From Streptococcus anginosus subsp. whileyi MAS624 (GTDB lineage: Bacteria; Bacillota; Bacilli; Lactobacillales; Streptococcaceae), in contig NZ_AP013072.1 of the NCBI RefSeq assembly GCF_000478925.1, positions 226,501-290,500 of the forward strand: 64,000 bases of DNA, written 5' to 3'. How positions within the stretch are numbered: the first letter of the stretch is position 1; each line of letters starts with the position of its first letter. Positions 17,853 to 27,886 of this stretch are shown one piece after another. Below the pieces are notes generated by a model that ran no database searches, had not been told where the DNA came from, and was given only the letters and a program-made list of their open reading frames with translations. The translations under genes and the position numbers were made by a program.

Positions 17853-18350
17853 ATGAAATTAAGACGACCAAGATTGGAAGATAAGGACGCAGTCATGGCT
17901 CTCATAATGGAATTTGAAAATTCAAATGCCGCACACGATGGTGGTTTTTGGAACGAGGAGGATTTTGATTATGAAGATTGGATTGCTGGGAACCGAAATG
18001 CAGAAATGGGTCTCAATATTCCTGATACCTGGGTGCCAGCTATACAATTTGTCGGGTTTGATGAAGGACAAGCAGTTGGTTTTTTAAATTTGCGCCTGAG
18101 CCTAAATGAATACTTACTCGAACACGGTGGTCATATAGGCTATAGTGTTCGTCCATCTATGCAAGGGAGAGGCCATGCTACTTCGATGCTGAAAGAAGGA
18201 CTTCTTGTTGCTGCTTCAAAGAATATTCACCAAGTGCTGGTGACTTGTGCGGTAGATAATCCAGCTAGTCGAGCAGTAATTTTAAAAAATGGCGGAATAT
18301 TGGAAGATGTACGAGCCGGGAAAGAGCGCTATTGGATAGATTTGGAGTAG
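17853..18350 (+). CDS. GNAT-family N-acetyltransferase
   Basis: 165 residues. Acetyl-CoA binding motif A appears as IGYSVRPSMQGRGHATSML. The C-terminal VTCAVDNPASRAVILKNGGI is typical of the RimJ/RimL-like GNAT group. The substrate is unknown. It is nested between nrdD and nrdG and nearly abuts nrdG (four bases), a conserved streptococcal arrangement. Confidence 0.88.
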   Translation: MKLRRPRLEDKDAVMALIMEFENSNAAHDGGFWNEEDFDYEDWIAGNRNAEMGLNIPDTWVPAIQFVGFDEGQAVGFLNLRLSLNEYLLEHGGHIGYSVRPSMQGRGHATSMLKEGLLVAASKNIHQVLVTCAVDNPASRAVILKNGGILEDVRAGKERYWIDLE

Positions 18351-18354
18351 AAAA

Positions 18355-18960
18355 ATGACATGGAATACACCGAAGCCAGGTGAGTGGAAAAGTGAAGAGT
18401 TAAGCAAGGGGCGTATTATTGACTATAAAGCCTTTAATTTTGTGGATGGTGAAGGGGTGCGTAATTCCCTCTATGTCAGCGGCTGCATGTTTCATTGTGA
18501 GGGCTGCTACAATGTAGCGACCTGGTCGTTCAATGCCGGGATTCCTTATACGCAAGAGCTGGAAGAGCAAATCATGAAAGATTTGGCTGAGCCCTATGTT
18601 CAAGGACTGACCTTGCTAGGAGGAGAGCCTTTTCTGAATACTGGGATTCTCTTGCCCTTAGTCAAGCGTATTCGACGAGAGTTGCCTGACAAAGATATTT
18701 GGTCTTGGACGGGCTATACATGGGAAGAAATGATGCTGGAAACACCAGATAAACTTGAACTTCTTAGTCTCATTGATATTCTGGTAGATGGTCGTTTTGA
18801 TAAGGCAAAACGAAATCTCATGTTGCAATTTCGAGGTTCTTCTAATCAACGAATCATTGATGTGCAAAAGTCTCTCAAAGCTGGAAAAGTGATTATTTGG
18901 GATAGATTGAATGATGGCACAGAAAGTTTTGAGCAGGTTAATCGAGATAAAACAGAATAA
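18355..18960 (+). CDS. nrdG: anaerobic NrdD-activating radical SAM protein
   Basis: 201 residues. Uses a 4Fe-4S cluster and S-adenosylmethionine to create the glycyl radical on NrdD. The CxxxCxxC motif is CMFHCEGC at Cys44, Cys48 and Cys51. The SAM-binding GGEP motif appears as LLGGEPFLN. The remainder (WSWTGYTWEEM; DILVDGRFDKAKRN) is typical. Its start lies four bases after the acetyltransferase stop. Confidence 0.95.
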   Translation: MTWNTPKPGEWKSEELSKGRIIDYKAFNFVDGEGVRNSLYVSGCMFHCEGCYNVATWSFNAGIPYTQELEEQIMKDLAEPYVQGLTLLGGEPFLNTGILLPLVKRIRRELPDKDIWSWTGYTWEEMMLETPDKLELLSLIDILVDGRFDKAKRNLMLQFRGSSNQRIIDVQKSLKAGKVIIWDRLNDGTESFEQVNRDKTE

Positions 18961-18973
18961 ATTTAAACCAAAG

Positions 18974-19058
18974 TAGACTTTCTTTTCCAAATATGATATA
19001 ATGCTGAACGTATTGTTTTGTGTGAAAATCAAGGAGGATATATATGTATAAAGCATGA
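18974..19058 (+). promoter_or_regulatory. promoter, RBS and four-codon ORF at the element's left flank
   Basis: TAGACT (18974-18979), 17 bases, TATAAT (18997-19002). An ideal AAGGAGG (19031-19037) and ATG at 19044 follow, but the ORF is only MYKA before TGA. This looks like the start of a resident gene cut off by the insertion to the right, or a leader peptide. The promoter could now drive the surface protein gene at 19136. Confidence 0.55.
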
Positions 19059-19135
19059 ATTTTTACTGTAAATAAAAGTCTAAGTTTATTTACGCTATAA
19101 AAAAATATACAAGGTAAAGAAGGAGTAGAAAACAA

Positions 19136-21550
19136 ATGAAAAAAAGAGGGAATATACAAAAACTAATTTTATTTTTTTGGTTTTTGTTATATTTGGGGGG
19201 AAATATTTATTATACACAAGATGTATTTGCGAGTAACAATAACACAAGCAATTCTGTAACTAACAAAACAAGTAAAGTGGATGATTTTAAAAAAGCTTAT
19301 GAAGATGGATTTTATAATACAAATTATGATTGGAGTGTAACAGGAAATTTTAATTCTGATTATGTTCCAACTGATATTAAAGCATATAATAAGGCAACAA
19401 CAAATGTTAGTGATGTTAAAATATCTGTTGAATTTAAAGAAAAAGAAAACAATAAAGGTATTGCATACCTTACAGATAATAAAAAAAGGCATTCAGACAA
19501 TAAGGCAACAGATAATTTATTTATAGGTAAACTTGATACTAATAAAACACCAACTCTTGGAATTTTTACACAAGCAGGAGAAGATGAGGGGAAGTTAAAT
19601 ACTTCTGAAAGATGGAATTTTGATGGAAGTAAGTTTGTTGGCACATTAACTATAACTTTTGACAAAGAAGTTGAAAATCCGATATTAGATTTATCAGGTA
19701 TAGGCGGATATAGAAAAGTTTTTACTACAACAGGATCTGATAACTATGCAAAGGGATCGTTTAGTGCCTCAGAATTGGAACTAAAAAATGCAGATATTAC
19801 GGTAGAAAAAGTCGGTACTGGAGCTAACTTACAGGTTGAAAACAAAAAAATTAAAGTTATCGATAAAAATACATACTCGCAATCTGTATTAGATAAACTA
19901 TTTGTTCAAGATGCTGAAAATCCAGCTGCAAGAACTCCTGATTTATCTCCGGCAGGGACAGGATCAGTTATGTTGGTTGGTAAAATGAAAGAAGTAACAT
20001 TTGATGTTTATCATAGCGCTATTCCTTTTTCTAAATTTTCAACAGAGCAATATCACACAGGGAACTCCTATTTTACAAAGGAAGAGGATAAAAAATGTGC
20101 AGATGGAATTAACGGATTAAATACACTTATTACTGAGGAAGTTTGTAAAGATAAATTTAACAACAAAGGGACAAAACTGTATAATTCTGATTTATTTTTA
20201 ATCTCTATTAGACTTGCTAAAAGAGGAAGTGTGGATGTTAAGTACATCACAACAGATGGCAAAATTTTAGAGAATGTAACAGATGTTGTTAAAGATGAAC
20301 TGGTAGGAAAAGATTATATAACCGTTCAAAAAAGTTTTAATGGATATGTGTTTGAAAAAATGGATACTAATTCAGCTCCGACAACAGGAAAGGTGAAAGA
20401 AGAAAAACAACACGTAATTTATGTATATAGAGAACATATTCCAGGCTTTCCACCGCCACCATCAACGCCACCAACAAAAGTTAAGTTTTCTAAGAAAGCA
20501 TTAACAGAGAATGGAGAAGAACTAAAAGGAGCAACCATCAGATTGACGAAAGAAGATGGAAGCTTAGTCAAAGAATGGGTAACAGATGGAACGGTAAAAG
20601 AGTTTGAATTAAAAGACGGGAAGTACACCTTCACAGAAATATCGGCACCAGCTAAATACCAAGTAGCAACAGCAATAACATTTGAAGTAAAAAATGGAAA
20701 AGCAATAGTGAAAGGTATAGAAGTAACAGGAAATACGATAGTGATGGTAGATAAGCTGAGAGAACTTCCGCCGCCACCACCATCAACGCCATCAACAAAA
20801 GTTAAGTTTTCTAAGAAAGCATTAACAGAGAATGGAGAAGAACTAAAAGGAGCAACCATCAGATTGACGAAAGAAGATGGAAGCTTAGTCAAAGAATGGG
20901 TAACAGATGGAACGGTAAAAGAGTTTGAATTAAAAGACGGGAAGTACACCTTCACAGAAATATCGGCACCAGCTAAATACCAAGTAGCAACAGCAATAAC
21001 ATTTGAAGTAAAAAATGGAAAAGCAATAGTGAAAGGTATAGAAGTAACAGGAAATACGATAGTGATGGTAGATAAGCTGAGAGAACTTCCGCCGCCACCA
21101 CCATCAACGCCATCAACAAAAGTTAAGTTTTCTAAGAAAGCATTAACAGAGAATGGAGAAGAACTAAAAGGAGCAACCATCAGATTGACGAAAGAAGATG
21201 GAAGCTTAGTCAAAGAATGGGTAACAGATGGAACGGTAAAAGAGTTTGAATTAAAAGACGGGAAGTACACCTTCACAGAAATATCGGCACCAGCTAAATA
21301 CCAAGTAGCAACAGCAATAACATTTGAAGTAAAAAATGGAAAAGCGATAGTGAAAGGTATAGAAGTAACAGGAAATACGATAGTGATGGTAGATAAGTTG
21401 AAAGAACTTCCACCACCAAATACAAACACTAACAAAACTTTGCCGAAAACTGGAGAAGGTACAAACATATCTCTATATGCATGGCTTATGTTAACATCAG
21501 GAACATTATTAGTGCTTATAGGATACAGACGCAGAAATCATGCGAAGTAG
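19136..21550 (+). CDS. LPXTG-anchored surface protein with Cna-B repeats
   Basis: 804 residues with a ribosome site AAGGAG. A signal peptide (about 1-35, LILFFWFLLYLGGNIYY) is followed by a unique region to about 360. A MucBP-like module lies at about 362-432 (GSVDVKYITTDGKILENVTD). Three near-identical 107-residue Cna-B/SpaA-type units follow. Each has an isopeptide-type Lys (VKFSKKAL), an E-box (YTFTEISAPAKY) and a proline linker. The sorting signal LPKTG is at 769-773, then a hydrophobic helix and basic tail. Likely covalently attached to peptidoglycan by sortase; adhesin-like. Intact although the element around it is decayed. Composition differs from flanking chromosome genes. Confidence 0.88.
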   Translation: MKKRGNIQKLILFFWFLLYLGGNIYYTQDVFASNNNTSNSVTNKTSKVDDFKKAYEDGFYNTNYDWSVTGNFNSDYVPTDIKAYNKATTNVSDVKISVEFKEKENNKGIAYLTDNKKRHSDNKATDNLFIGKLDTNKTPTLGIFTQAGEDEGKLNTSERWNFDGSKFVGTLTITFDKEVENPILDLSGIGGYRKVFTTTGSDNYAKGSFSASELELKNADITVEKVGTGANLQVENKKIKVIDKNTYSQSVLDKLFVQDAENPAARTPDLSPAGTGSVMLVGKMKEVTFDVYHSAIPFSKFSTEQYHTGNSYFTKEEDKKCADGINGLNTLITEEVCKDKFNNKGTKLYNSDLFLISIRLAKRGSVDVKYITTDGKILENVTDVVKDELVGKDYITVQKSFNGYVFEKMDTNSAPTTGKVKEEKQHVIYVYREHIPGFPPPPSTPPTKVKFSKKALTENGEELKGATIRLTKEDGSLVKEWVTDGTVKEFELKDGKYTFTEISAPAKYQVATAITFEVKNGKAIVKGIEVTGNTIVMVDKLRELPPPPPSTPSTKVKFSKKALTENGEELKGATIRLTKEDGSLVKEWVTDGTVKEFELKDGKYTFTEISAPAKYQVATAITFEVKNGKAIVKGIEVTGNTIVMVDKLRELPPPPPSTPSTKVKFSKKALTENGEELKGATIRLTKEDGSLVKEWVTDGTVKEFELKDGKYTFTEISAPAKYQVATAITFEVKNGKAIVKGIEVTGNTIVMVDKLKELPPPNTNTNKTLPKTGEGTNISLYAWLMLTSGTLLVLIGYRRRNHAK
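20480..21415 (+). repeat. three tandem 321-bp coding repeats
   Basis: Units begin at 20480, 20801 and 21122; the period is exactly 321 bases (107 codons). They are almost base-identical, differing mainly in the proline-linker ends and a few bases of the third copy. This suggests recent duplication or gene conversion and a likely site of repeat-number change. Confidence 0.9.
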
Positions 21551-22013
21551 AAGGCGTAGGTATTTTTTCACTGATGATAAGAGCTATTTGGAACAATAAG
21601 ACAGATATTGTCTTGCACATATTGGATAACATAAATAGTTAGTCGTTAATAGAAGGGGGCAGTGATTGTAGAAAATACAGAAAGCCCTCTTCTTATCATC
21701 AGTAGTAGATGCAAACGAAAAATATAATGATGATATAAGAACGAAGATTTAATTTTATGTAACTTACGATAGGATAATGCAAACTCAGCGGGGAGAATGT
21801 TATGGGGAAGGGAGTCTTTAATTATATAATAGTTAAGTATAGAAGTACCCAGCCTTTTTCCTATTTTCAGTTGTTTACCTCGTGATGTCAAATTAAATAT
21901 TTTTAGAGAAAGAATAGATTTCTTTCATTTTAGAGGACTTATTATGCCTAAATGCAGAAGTCCTCCTTTTTTTGCCTAAAAACGCAGACAAAAGAAGAAA
22001 TGGAGGAAACTTT
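21551..22013. other. 463-base region after the surface protein, no clear gene
   Basis: AT-rich sequence with no plus-strand ORF. An 81-codon minus-strand ORF (21646-21891) has no coding character. A terminator hairpin lies at 21932-21973. Probably a non-coding remnant of the element. Confidence 0.5.
21932..21973 (+). terminator. hairpin terminator inside the element
   Basis: GAGGACTT (21933-21940) pairs with AAGTCCTC (21958-21965), followed by CTTTTTTT. Confidence 0.7.
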
Positions 22014-22430
22014 ATGTCAAAAGAATACTATCTTTATGTCAACGGGAAAAAGGTAAAGGTTAGCGAGCAGATATATAAAGTCTACTAGCGAGAAAAGGAA
22101 CACGAAAAGTATTTAGAGCAGGTGGACAAGAAAAACCACTTGCTCTTTTTTTCATCATTGGATCATGATGGACACTTTATAGATAACATTGTCGACGAAA
22201 GCGTTGATGTAGAAAAAATTGTAGAAACACAGATGATGATTTGGGTATTAAGATCATCTATATCAAAGTTAAACGATGAAGAAAAAGAAATTATTGAGCG
22301 TTTGTATTTCAATGATGAAACTATATCAAGTATTGCATCGGAAAAGGAAGTGAGCTATCAAGCTATTCAGTGGAGGAAATCCAATATACTTAAGAAATTA
22401 AAAAAGTTTTTGGAAGAAATATTTAGATAA
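22014..22430 (+). pseudogene. sigma-70-like factor of the element, broken by an amber codon
   Basis: ATG 22014 with a GGAGG site opens MSKEYYLYVNGKKVKVSEQ, then TAG at 22086-22088 after YKVY. The frame continues unchanged (REKEHEKYLEQVDKKNHLLF) to the stop at 22428-22430. The C-terminal half has a sigma region 4-like helix-turn-helix (LNDEEKEIIERLYFNDETIS; EVSYQAIQWRKSN). This matches short sigma-like regulators common in Gram-positive integrative elements. A TGG-to-TAG change would explain the stop, since the family often has Trp there. A shortened form from 22122 might still be made. Confidence 0.7.
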
Positions 22431-22894
22431 TCACCTTGTAGATGAGGGCAGATTTTCCTTTATAAAGTGAAGGGAGATCTGCCCGCTTTAATTTGTGGAA
22501 AACAGGAATTGTAAATTCAAGGTATTTGAAAGGCAATCTCTCTTAGAACCATTAGGTAATTGTTCTTTGACAACTGAATAGACCAAGACGGGACTTTTAA
22601 TTATTTAGTGAGCGAAAGAAAATTTACGCCATAACTTTCCTGCGAAGAAATTCGGTTTAAATGAATACTGTCAAAGACAAGGATAGAAGGAAACGAGCGA
22701 CAAATAATTTTTTAAAAAATAAAGGACAAGGATAACTTTGTGAGCCATGACCTAAGTAATGATAATGATACTTCTTTAGTGAAAGCCGGCTCATCTTAAC
22801 AGGGGCGGTGGTGAGATTCCAATGTTGCTGATCCTAAGCACCCGTCAATGTCATGAAACTTTAAAGAGAAAACAACGAAGAAAGGAGTTTTCTA
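22431..22894 (+). other. 464-base non-coding region with structured segments
   Basis: It starts with a terminator (GGGCAGAT 22446-22453 / ATCTGCCC 22477-22484, then GCTTTA). A longer stem TGAGCC/GGCTCA encloses about 40 bases near 22740-22795. A G-rich/C-rich pair (GGGCGGTG, CACCCGTC) lies near 22802-22847. There is no ORF. It could contain an untranslated RNA or a long leader for the 76-residue gene. Confidence 0.45.
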
Positions 22895-23125
22895 ATGGAT
22901 TTGATAGAAATGATAAAATTAAAAAATATATCAGTGGAAGACATAGATAGAAATATCGTTCCAGATATTGAAGATATAAAAAAGAAAAAGGATATTATTC
23001 CAATACCAATGTATTTTATGAAAGTAGGAAATATCATTGCAAAATGCAGTTATGCAGAAAACGGAAGAAGTTTAGAGGATTGTTTTTTATCTTATTTGAA
23101 GAAGAAAGCAATGTTACTTGATTAA
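22895..23125 (+). CDS. 76-residue protein of the element, unknown
   Basis: Strong AAAGGAG site. Composition is Ile/Lys/Asp-rich (MDLIEMIKLKNISVEDIDRN; DIEDIKKKKDIIPIPMYFMK), ending CSYAENGRSLEDCFLSYLKK. No membrane or signal segment. It lies directly upstream of the recombinase triplet. Small ORFs hold this place in related mobile elements and may assist recombination. I do not recognise the family with confidence. Confidence 0.6.
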   Translation: MDLIEMIKLKNISVEDIDRNIVPDIEDIKKKKDIIPIPMYFMKVGNIIAKCSYAENGRSLEDCFLSYLKKKAMLLD

Positions 23126-23143
23126 AAATATGATAAATAGGGG

Positions 23144-23172
23144 CTGACTTTTATTTTTGAATATGGTATAAT
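23144..23172 (+). promoter_or_regulatory. promoter of the recombinase triplet
   Basis: CTGACT (23144-23149), 17 bases, TATAAT (23167-23172), followed by about 95 bases of leader before the first recombinase. Confidence 0.6.
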
Positions 23173-23267
23173 ATTTAACAAATAGGGCTACAATTTAATA
23201 TGTGCCGAGGACTCCAAGTTATCATATTTTTCTTTTGAAAAATGATGAATAATTTGGAGGTTTTGTT

Positions 23268-24742
23268 ATGTCTAAAAATAATTTAGAGGCAAATAATTTT
23301 AAGGTCGCTATGTACCTTAGATTATCCCAGGATGATGAAAAATATGATAAAGGCTTTAAGGTGGAAAGCAACAGCATTTCCAATCAGAGACTGCAAATCA
23401 AAGATTATATTGATAGTGGAAGATATTTACAAAGAGTATTTCCATCTCTTGAAGTGAGGTTTATTGCCTTAAATGACAATTATGACAGTTTTACAGTCAA
23501 TGAAACAGAAAAGAATTTAGTTATTCCTTTTAAAAACTTTATTAACGATAACTACTGTAGAGATACATCTGCAAAGGTAAGAAGTGTTTGTAAAGCAAAG
23601 AGAAAGCAAGGACAGTTTATATCAAATTATACTCCTTATGGCTATGAAAAAGATAAAGAATATAGGCACAAAATTGTAATAGATAAAGAGGTAGAGTATG
23701 TGGTGCAAAAAATCTTTTCTATGAAACTTGAGAGATATAGTTCTTATTCCATTGCAAAGCATCTTAATGAAAATGGGATACGGAACATAAAAAGGTAAAA
23801 GGCATCAAATACAAGACGGGCTTTAACACAAAAGTTGTTACAAAATGGGATACACCTGCGGTTAATCGTATTTTAACCAATGAAATATATATTGGTACAT
23901 TGCAACAAGGAAAAAGAGAAAAAATAAATTATAAGCTGGATAAGGTTATATCTAAAGCCAAAAGCGATTGGATTGAGATTGAAGATAACCATGAGGCAAT
24001 TATTGATATCCATGATTTTGAGATTGTACAAAAACTTTTAAGGTGCGATATAAAGGCAAGAAATATAGGTGAAAAGGCAGATATATTTTCCGGACTTTTG
24101 TTTTGTAAGGATTGTAATTCGCAAATGACAAAGAAGATGGATAGGAGAGGAAAGAAGTCTGCAACCTACTATATTTGCTCTATGTATAACAAAGGAAAGT
24201 CATGCAGCAGACACTCTATCAAGCAGGAAGAATTGAAAAAGACGGTTCTTGAAACCATTCGCCACTATATAAATTCACTTGGAAAATACGAAGTTATTTT
24301 TGAAAAAATAAGAGAAATGGAAATCTCTTATGAATTATTCAAGAAAATAGATAAAAGGCAAGAATATATAAAGAAAAGTAAGGCGAAATTTGAGCTTTTA
24401 AAATCATCATTGTTTCAGGATTTAAAAGAGGGGCTTATTTCTGAGGAAGAGTTTTACGATATGAGAGAGTTTTATACCAATCGTATTGTAGAAAGCGAGC
24501 TGATTTTAGAAAGACAGGATAAAGAAATCGCGTGGCTGTATAAAAAGAGTATAGGCAATCAGAACTTTATCTCAGAAATAAAGAAGTACAGGAACATAAG
24601 CGTTTTAGAAAGAGGGCTTCTCGTAAGACTAATAGATAAAATCTATGTATTGGAAGATCAAAGGATAGAAATTCATTTTAACTATGATGAAACTTTAGAT
24701 ATATTCGATAAATTAAATAGCTACCAACTTCAAACACTTTAA
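23268..24742 (+). pseudogene. large serine recombinase 1, deleted and frameshifted
   Basis: The N-terminal catalytic motif YLRLSQDD keeps the nucleophilic Ser. About 60 residues are then missing: KDYIDS is joined directly to SGRYLQRVFPSLEVRF, so the DGYxGTNF and KDLSRxGRDY segments with catalytic Args are gone. The rest (NYTPYGYEKDKEYRHK) continues until an A5 run at 23793 where one base is lost. From there the frame KVKGIKYKTGFN resumes and runs to 24742, including zinc ribbon CKDCNSQM and a coiled coil. It cannot be active. It is the first of three tightly packed recombinases. Confidence 0.8.
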
Positions 24743-24772
24743 ATCCAAAAGGGAATCAGGGAGGTGGTGTAG

Positions 24773-26327
24773 ATGGCAAGAACTGCAAACAGAAGAATAT
24801 CAGCAGCAAAAAATAAAGTAATGTTAGAACCATTAAATGGCTTTCAAACAGCTATTTATACCAGAATCTCAAGAGATAAGAAAGAGAAATCGAGCGATTC
24901 TATTGAAAATCAGATTGCTCTTTGTGAAGGGTATATCCAAAAGAATGATGAGCTTAGCTTGACTGACATATATAAATATGTTCCGAAAACCGGAACAAAT
25001 TTTGAAAGACCAGACTTTGATAAACTGATAGAGAAAATAAGGCAGGGGAACATTGAGTGTATTGTTGTAAAGGATTTATCTCGTTTTGGAAGAAACTATA
25101 TTGAGCTTGGAAATTTTATGGAGAAGATATTTCAAAGAAAGTATCTACATCTAATCAAATACGAATTAAGCAGGGTGGATTTATCTGTGGGGCAGCACCT
25201 TATGGGTATATGACACGAAAAGACGGGAATGGAATAAGAAGATTATATGTAGATGAAAATACAGCACCTATTGTTAAGGAAATTTTTGAATCGTACTTAA
25301 AAGGGCTTAGTACACTTGAAATTTCAAAGTTGCTACATGAAAGAAAATTCTATGTTGCTACGGATTATCGCAAGTATGGGAAAGTCATAGCAGATAGTGA
25401 TGAGCCTGTTAGAATTTGGAATCCAACTACGGTTTTACAAGTGCTTAAAAATCGTGTTTATACAGGAACTTTAATTCAAGGAAGAAATCAAAAACATCTA
25501 TATGAAGTGAGAAAGAGAGAAAGGCTTAGTGAAGAACACTGGACAGTAACTGAAAATGCCCATGAAGCCATTATCTCAATAGATACTTTTGAAAAGGTGC
25601 AGATGATGATTTCCTCAAAATCGAGCCCGATTAAAAATAGCAGACAGAAAATGCTCTCCTTAAAGAGGATACGGTATTTCGAGGAAAAGTTTATTGTGGT
25701 ATTTGCAAGAGAAGAATGTGCGTACACAGGCAACAAAGTGGTAAAAAATCTGTATTTTATTTTAGCTGTAATATATTTAAAGAATTTACAACAGAAAAAT
25801 GCGGATTATCTATTACAGAAGCTACTCTTGGGAAAACTGTTAAGGGAGCTTTTGATGTGATTCTTTCAAATAACGGTAAAAGCTATAAAGAATACTTAAA
25901 GAATTATGAGAAAGTCATAGGAGAACTCGATAGAAAGTGGGATAAGGAACTCACCGAAATCAATCGTAAATATACAAAACTTAGCGGGTTTCAAAGTGAA
26001 TATTATGAAAAGTATGTTTTGGGAGAATGGACAAAAGAAACTTTTGAAAAAGAGAAAGAAAAGCTCAATCAAAGTAAGAAAGAATTGGAGATTTTTAAGG
26101 AAAAGCAAATATCAGCTTATGATGAGGCGAAATTAAAACTTCAGGAACAGCATAAGTATATTGAAGCTTTCATCAAGGGGAAAAACAAGAAATGGGATAA
26201 GAATTTTGTAGCTGCCATTATAGGTAAGATATTTATCTGGAAAGATAATAGTATTGAAATCAAGTTTAATTTTGAAGAGAAGTCTGTAGTTAGGGAAAAA
26301 CTTGGCGGAAAGGTAAAAAGGTGCTGA
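24773..26327 (+). pseudogene. large serine recombinase 2, deleted and frameshifted
   Basis: The catalytic start AIYTRISRDKKEKSSDS is present, as are GTNFERPDFDKL and KDLSRFGRNY. At about 25135 an out-of-frame deletion joins NFMEKIFQ to KVSTSNQIRIKQGGFIC (another frame), losing roughly 45-50 residues compared with recombinase 3. A second one-base loss near 25655 moves the frame before the zinc ribbon (VYCGICKRRMCV). The coiled coil and C-terminus to 26327 are intact. Three ORF pieces therefore represent one dead gene. Confidence 0.78.
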
Positions 26328-26328
26328 T

Positions 26329-27879
26329 ATGAATACAGTAGATTTTTACTTAAGACTATCTTTAGAAGATGGGGACTACAAAGATGAGAGTAACAGCATT
26401 GTTTCTCAAAGAGATATTCTAAAAGACTATATCAGCTTAAGAGAAGAATTTGCAGGAGTTAAAGTAAGAGAACATATAGATGATGGTTATACTGGAACAA
26501 ACTTTAATCGACCTGCTTTTCAAAAGGTGATAGGTCTTGTTAAGAAAAATGAAATAAAGACAATTCTTGTAAAGGACTTATCTCACTTGGCAAGAGATTA
26601 TATTGAAGCAGGAGCATATATTGAGCAGATATTTCCTTTTATGCAAGTTCGATTTATTTCTGTTAATGATAATTATGATAGTAATAATAATGAAGATGGG
26701 ATTGTCGGCTTAGATGTTCCGTTTAGAAACCTTACTCATGATTACTATTCAAAAGACATCTCACAGAAAATGCGTTCCTCTGTAAAAGTGAGACAAGACA
26801 AAGGTTATTACTTTGGTTCAAAAGCTCCTTATGGATATGTGAAAGATAAAAAAGACCATCACCATTTGATTGTTGATGAAAAAGCAAGACATATCATTGA
26901 AGAAATATTTGAAAGGTATTTAAGTGGAGATAGTATGCTTTCTATCGCAAAAGATTTCAATGAAAGAGAAGTTTTAACACCGGCAAAGTATATTGGACTA
27001 AAGAGAGGAAGCGGAATCTGGACAGGACAAATTGTTAGGTATATATTAACACAAAGAGTCTATACAGGGGCAGTTGTTGGAGGAAAAACAAGAGTACAGG
27101 AAGTGGGCTTCGATAATCGGAAATGGATAGATGAAAGTGAATGGATTATACGAGAAAATATGTACGAAGCTATCATTTCTAAAGAGAATTTTATCAAAGT
27201 TCAGGAATTATTAAATCGCAATGAAAAGCGCATCAGCAGGGAAAGAAAGAATTTTCACATTCTTCAGGATAAAGTCTATTGTGGTAAATGATGCCATCAT
27301 AAAATGAGCTATACCGTTCATTATGGCAAAACTGATGGATATTGTTGTCCGTATAAATATAAAGCAAAAGATTGTGGCTGTATGAAAGGAAAGATAAAAG
27401 CCTCAATTCTTGAAAAAATTGTAGCTGAAGAAATAAGGCTTTATACAGAGCATTTCCTTGAGCAAGAGCAAACGAGAAACATTGAGTGTAGGGTTCGGGA
27501 AAGTATTTGTGAAAGTTTGAAGGATAGAAAAAGAAAGTGGGAAGCCGAAAAACAAAAGTTGCAGGTTTCTAAAATGCAGCTTTACGAAAAGTATAAGCAG
27601 GGAGTTACAGATAAGGAGACATATCTTTTTCAAAAAGAAGTCTTTACCAAGAAAATCCAAAGTATATAACAGGAAATATCTATCGTGGAAGTTAAGATAA
27701 AAGAAAATACAGCTTCAGGGCATAACTTAAACGTTGATAAATTGAAAGAAGATGTATCAAAAGGAGAGCTTGTTTTAGACTGGATCAATGAAGTCATAGA
27801 AAAGATATATATCTATGACAAGGATGATTTTGAGATAGTCTGGAAAATCAAAGAAAGTGATGGAGTGGATAAAAAATAA
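26329..27879 (+). pseudogene. large serine recombinase 3, two in-frame stops
   Basis: The best preserved of the triplet. FYLRLSLEDGDY, DDGYTGTNFNRP and VKDLSHLARDYIEAG form a complete catalytic domain. The recombinase domain (SKAPYGYVKDKKDHHHL) follows. A TGA at 27289-27291 interrupts the zinc ribbon after VYCGK (next residues CHHKMSYT). A TAA at 27667-27669 interrupts the coiled coil. Both leave the frame unchanged. The 320-residue N-terminal product could keep catalysis but would lack the zinc/coiled-coil DNA-binding parts. It starts two bases after recombinase 2. Confidence 0.8.
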
Positions 27880-27886
27880 AGATGAA

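Noticed and set aside
20419..21468. 349-codon open frame on the minus strand
   Set aside because: It is the antisense of the Cna-B repeats; it repeats with the same 321-base period, has no start signal and no protein family likeness.
21646..21891. 81-codon minus-strand ORF in the element
   Set aside because: No ribosome site, no recognisable motif, lies in a non-coding AT-rich stretch.
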